The notes under the pieces: model-generated | Told to the model about the DNA's origin: nothing | Database searches by the model: none | The model's input: the letters and a program-made list of their open reading frames with translations, nothing else | Assembly (NCBI GenBank): GCA_031273365.1 | Contig: JAISSA010000032.1 | Location: 1-8,154, forward strand | DNA: 8,154 nucleotides | Reading direction: 5' to 3' | From: Synergistaceae bacterium | GTDB lineage: Bacteria > Synergistota > Synergistia > Synergistales > Aminobacteriaceae | Position numbers and translations under genes: made by a program | In this document: positions 5,775 through 8,154 of the stretch, piece after piece | How the letters are laid out: each line of letters begins with the position of its first letter | How positions within the stretch are numbered: position 1 is the stretch's first letter

Positions 5775-6224
5775 GTGCCCTTTAAAATGAAGGCTTCTCC
5801 GGACGTCAAGGACGGCCTTTTTTTCGTCGTCCTCTGTATCGCGGCGCTCTTCATGGCCCTGGACTATCATATCCCGGGCAGCCTGCCCCTCTCGCCGGCG
5901 CTGTTTCCCGTCCTGACGTCGGTCGTTCTGATCGGCCTGTCGTCGAATCAAATCCGGAGAGCAGCGACGCGTGGCGCGGAGGCTGCGGAGCAGCCGCGGA
6001 TCGCGTCGAAAACAGGGCCTGTCGTCACCATTTTTCTGCTCTGCCTGGCCTACACGGCAATTATGCAAAAAGTCGGTTTTATCGCGGCGACGGTCCCGTA
6101 CCTCCTGATTTTTCTGCTCGCCCTTGGCGAGAGGCGACCGGCGCGGGTCATACTCGTTCCGGTCGTCGCGGCGGCCGTGATTTATTTCTTTTTTGAGAAG
6201 GTTTTGTCCGTGGCTCTGCCATAG
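5775..6224 (+). CDS. tctB: TTT-family small membrane subunit (TctB)
   Basis: The 149-residue hydrophobic protein has segments at about 14-29 (GLFFVVLCIAALFMAL), 41-57, 82-97, 101-118 and 124-141, which is the usual size and layout of TctB. A basic, polar loop (about 58-80) separates the first two from the others. TctB proteins are poorly conserved in sequence, and the call rests on topology plus its place directly before tctA. The motif DYHIPGSLPLSPALFPVL near residues 30-47 resembles the short loop seen in many TctB proteins. The GTG at 5775 is taken as start because GGAG (5762-5765) lies 9 nt upstream; the in-frame ATG at 5787 is too far from it. tctA begins 17 nt after the stop. Expression may depend on read-through past the upstream MITE-like element. 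Confidence 0.82.
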   Translation: MPFKMKASPDVKDGLFFVVLCIAALFMALDYHIPGSLPLSPALFPVLTSVVLIGLSSNQIRRAATRGAEAAEQPRIASKTGPVVTIFLLCLAYTAIMQKVGFIAATVPYLLIFLLALGERRPARVILVPVVAAAVIYFFFEKVLSVALP

Positions 6225-6241
6225 CGGAGGAGGGAAACGGC

Positions 6242-7735
6242 ATGGACTCTTTTGTGCGCGCTCTGGCGAGCGTCGACGCCCACTTCGTGTTTCTGGTGTT
6301 CATCGGTTCCTTCGCCGGACTGGTGGTCGGCGCGCTGCCCGGTCTTTCGGCGACGATGGCGACGGCGTTGCTCGTCTCGATCACTTACAGCTGGAACTTC
6401 AACGACGCCATGGCCCTGATCCTTGGGGTTTACGTCTCCGGGGTCTACGGCGGTTGCGTCTCCGCCGTGCTCATCAACATACCGGGCGCTCCCTCGTCCG
6501 TCGCGACGACCTTCGACGGGTTCCCGATGGCCCTGAAGGGGGAGGCGGCCGAGGCGCTCTGGACCGCCACCTTTCACTCGTTTACCGGAACGCTCTTCGG
6601 CTTTCTGGCGCTGGCCGTGGCCGCAAAACCGGTGACGATGATCGCGCTTCGTTTCATGCCGATGGATTATTTTCTGCTCGCCGTCTTCGGTATGCTGAGC
6701 GTGGGGGGCCTGACGTCGAAAAATCTGACGAAGGGCTGCATCAGCGGCGCGCTCGGGGTCCTGCTCGCCATGGTCGGGACGGAGCAGGTGATGGGCATGA
6801 ACCGGTACACGTTCGACACGCTGAACCTGCAGGCCGGCATATCGCTGATTCCCGCGTTGATCGGCCTCTTTGGCTTTACGGAGGTTCTGGATCAGATATC
6901 GCAGGGCAACATGAAGGCGACGGCGACCAGCTGCGGCAGGATGCGCCGGGACTTCAAAGGGCAGATGAAGCATATGGGGCTTTCTCTGCGGGCCTCCGTG
7001 ATCGGGACGATCGTGGGGGCTATCCCCGGGACGGGCGGCCCGATAGCGGCGCTTCTCGCGTACAACCACGCCGTGGCCACGGTGCGCAACCCCAAAAGGC
7101 CGTTTGGAGAGGGGACGCCGGAGGGCATCGTGGCCAGCGAGTCCGCAAACAACGCCTGCATAGGAGGCGCTCTGATCCCCCTGCTCACGCTGGCCATCCC
7201 GGGCGACGCCGTCACCGCCGTTATCCTCGCGGCGTTCTACGTTCATGGCCTGCATCCCGGACCGCTGCTCTTCACGACCACGCCGGACCTCTTTCCGATC
7301 ATCCTGATCGGAGGCCTCATCGCGAGCGTGATCATGCTGCTGCTGGGGATGTTTGTCGTTCCCTCGTTTTCCAGAATCGTGCTGGTCCCGAAAAAATTTC
7401 TGCTTCCGATCGTGAGCGTGTTCTGCGTGATAGGGACCTACGCGGCGGGCAACAGCGTCTTTGAGGTTTACATGATGTTCGTGTTCGGCCTGATCGGCTT
7501 TCTGATGAGGTCCCGCGGATACCCCGTGGCTCCGATGGTGCTCGGGCTGGTCCTCGGCGGGATGATGGACACGAACTTCAGAAGGGCCATGAACCTGGCC
7601 GCCGCCGGGGACAATTTCCTGACGAGCCTCTTCGTGCACCCGACGACGCTCGTCCTGACGGCTCTGGTCGTCGTGACGATTCTGCTCAACATCCCGCCGG
7701 TCGGCAGGTTCGTCAGGCGCAAACTCAACGTTTGA
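6242..7735 (+). CDS. tctA: TTT-family large membrane subunit (TctA)
   Basis: This 497-residue polytopic protein is the permease that imports the solute delivered by TctC, driven by an ion gradient. Family signatures are clear: GSFAGLVVGALPGLSAT (22-38), then YVSGVYGGCVSAVLINIPG (64-82) and APSS (83-86), and in the second half GTIVGAIPGTGGPIAAL (255-271). The paired G-x3-G-[AI]-[LI]-P-G motifs in the two halves fit the internal repeat known for TctA proteins. ESANNACIGGALIPLLTLAI followed by PGD continues the usual pattern. The length is typical and no disruption is visible. A strong Shine-Dalgarno (GGAGGAGGG) lies a few bases before the ATG. It is the last gene of the plus-strand cluster, followed by a hairpin and T-run. 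Confidence 0.95.
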   Translation: MDSFVRALASVDAHFVFLVFIGSFAGLVVGALPGLSATMATALLVSITYSWNFNDAMALILGVYVSGVYGGCVSAVLINIPGAPSSVATTFDGFPMALKGEAAEALWTATFHSFTGTLFGFLALAVAAKPVTMIALRFMPMDYFLLAVFGMLSVGGLTSKNLTKGCISGALGVLLAMVGTEQVMGMNRYTFDTLNLQAGISLIPALIGLFGFTEVLDQISQGNMKATATSCGRMRRDFKGQMKHMGLSLRASVIGTIVGAIPGTGGPIAALLAYNHAVATVRNPKRPFGEGTPEGIVASESANNACIGGALIPLLTLAIPGDAVTAVILAAFYVHGLHPGPLLFTTTPDLFPIILIGGLIASVIMLLLGMFVVPSFSRIVLVPKKFLLPIVSVFCVIGTYAAGNSVFEVYMMFVFGLIGFLMRSRGYPVAPMVLGLVLGGMMDTNFRRAMNLAAAGDNFLTSLFVHPTTLVLTALVVVTILLNIPPVGRFVRRKLNV

Positions 7736-7752
7736 CGCCGACCGTGTAACGT

Positions 7753-7770
7753 AAATCCCCGGGATTTTTT
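7753..7770 (+). terminator. Intrinsic terminator after tctA
   Basis: AAATCC (7753-7758) pairs with GGATTT (7762-7767) around a CCG loop, with a run of six T residues at 7765-7770. It lies 15 nt past the tctA stop. The stem is partly AT, so strength is moderate. Read on the minus strand there is only a short T-run, so it should mainly serve the tct genes. Confidence 0.55.
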
Positions 7771-7944
7771 ACAGGTGTGGTGTCCAACAAAAACATGGAG
7801 TCACTCCGCCGAATGAAAGGCCGCGTTCCTGCATGTCAGGCTGGTTTCTGCCATCGGCAAAAAAGTCATTCGAGAAGTCAGCGAGGCTTTCCTTAAAAAT
7901 TCGCCGTGTATCTTTCACGCAGGCGCGCCTCGCGACTCTCGGTT
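7771..7944. other. Gap between convergent genes, with a short repeat-like block
   Basis: No gene is recognised here. AAAAACATGG (7789-7798) followed by a small GGAG/CTCC hairpin and CCGCC resembles the start of the core of the MITE-like element (5607-5626), apart from a 3-bp difference. The rest, 7811-7944, contains only short open frames without a convincing ribosome site or recognisable product. Confidence 0.4.
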
Positions 7945-8154
7945 TCAATCAATACACAACGTCTCGATCTCTTCGCGGGACAATTTGGTGTATTGAACAA
8001 TTTTCTCTACAGGAAAGCCATCACGCAACATATCCCTGGCAATCTCTGCTCGTCCTTTTTCCAGGCCTTTTTCCAGGCCTTTTTCCAGACCTTTTGCCAG
8101 ACCTTTTTCCAGTCCTTTTTCCAGTCCTTTTGCCAATCCTTCTTCCAGTCCTTC
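7945..8154 (-). CDS. C-terminal tail of an Rpn / PD-(D/E)XK-type putative transposase-nuclease (runs off right edge)
   Basis: The frame enters from the right edge and ends at TGA (7947-7945), giving 69 visible residues. The first part is a repetitive run built on EKGL/AKGL units; the end is GRAEIARDMLRDGFPVEKIV and then TKLSREEIETL. A charged, repetitive EKG-rich linker followed by [AR]-x-x-M-L-x-x-G-x-x-x-E-x-I-x-x-x-T-x-L-S-x-E-E-I is the usual ending of the Rpn family (recombination-promoting nuclease, also annotated as putative transposase). The N-terminal nuclease domain is outside the window, so activity cannot be judged. It converges on tctA across a 206-nt gap. Internal TTG codons exist, but none looks like a true start, because the repeat continues to the edge. 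Confidence 0.75.
   Translation of the reverse strand, partial: EGLEEGLAKGLEKGLEKGLAKGLEKGLEKGLEKGRAEIARDMLRDGFPVEKIVQYTKLSREEIETLCID
8056..8154 (-). repeat. 12-bp tandem repeat coding for EKGL/AKGL units
   Basis: Eight 12-bp units (8056-8067, then every 12 bp to 8151) plus 3 bases at the edge. Plus-strand units are variants of TTTTTCCAGGCC; TTTTGCC versions at 8092 and 8128 are 36 bp apart, hinting at a higher-order unit of three. Because 12 is divisible by three, copy-number change lengthens or shortens the linker without breaking the frame. Confidence 0.9.

Noticed and set aside
6182..7639. A 485-codon open frame antisense to tctA.
   Set aside because: It is codon-aligned with tctA, and the product is an Arg/His/Gln-rich low-complexity sequence. 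It is a shadow of a GC-rich membrane protein gene.
8056..8154. CRISPR array considered for the repeats at the right edge.
   Set aside because: The units are 12 bp, contiguous and without spacers, and they encode a regular EKGL linker in frame with a recognisable C-terminal segment.

Overview
This GC-rich window (roughly 60% GC by eye) comes from a bacterial chromosome. The combination of a shikimate-pathway operon, a tripartite tricarboxylate transporter (TTT), an Rrf2 regulator next to an acyl-CoA dehydrogenase, and an Rpn-type protein with a repetitive tail fits an anaerobic amino-acid or organic-acid fermenter. Synergistota is my best guess, but that is an inference from gene content and style, not a proof.

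Layout. Bases 1-675 hold a minus-strand unit: an Rrf2-family regulator and then the first 67 codons of an acyl-CoA dehydrogenase that runs off the left edge. Bases 676-1062 are a divergent control region. It carries a near-consensus minus-strand promoter (TTGACA, 17 bp, TATATT) overlaid by two copies of a 12-bp direct repeat 30 bp apart. It also carries a plus-strand promoter (TTGAAA, 16 bp, TATAAT) followed by a leader of about 265 nt. Bases 1063-4395 hold aroD, aroC and aroA, three tightly spaced shikimate-pathway genes. Bases 4498-7738 hold tctC, tctB and tctA: a periplasmic binding protein and the small and large membrane subunits of a TTT uptake system. A MITE-like element of about 117 bp, with 13-bp terminal inverted repeats and an apparent 8-bp target duplication, sits between tctC and tctB. 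A terminator-like hairpin follows tctA. From 7945 to the right edge a minus-strand gene enters the window with the C-terminal tail of an Rpn/PD-(D/E)XK-type protein, built on a 12-bp tandem repeat.

How it may work together. AroD (dehydroquinate to dehydroshikimate), AroA (shikimate-3-phosphate to EPSP) and AroC (EPSP to chorismate) are three of the later shikimate steps; aroB, aroE and aroK are not in the window. The co-directional tct genes follow aroA after only 102 nt, so they may be expressed with the aro genes. Their substrate is unknown, and a carboxylate related to the shikimate pathway is one possibility.

Most unusual points: AroC has Tyr where the GESHG active-site His is expected, plus an insertion of about 14 residues next to it. 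AroA lacks the Arg normally found after the GN[AS]GT motif. The MITE-like insertion interrupts the transporter operon. The Rrf2 promoter carries a paired repeat that looks like an autoregulatory operator. No CRISPR array, tRNA or rRNA was seen.
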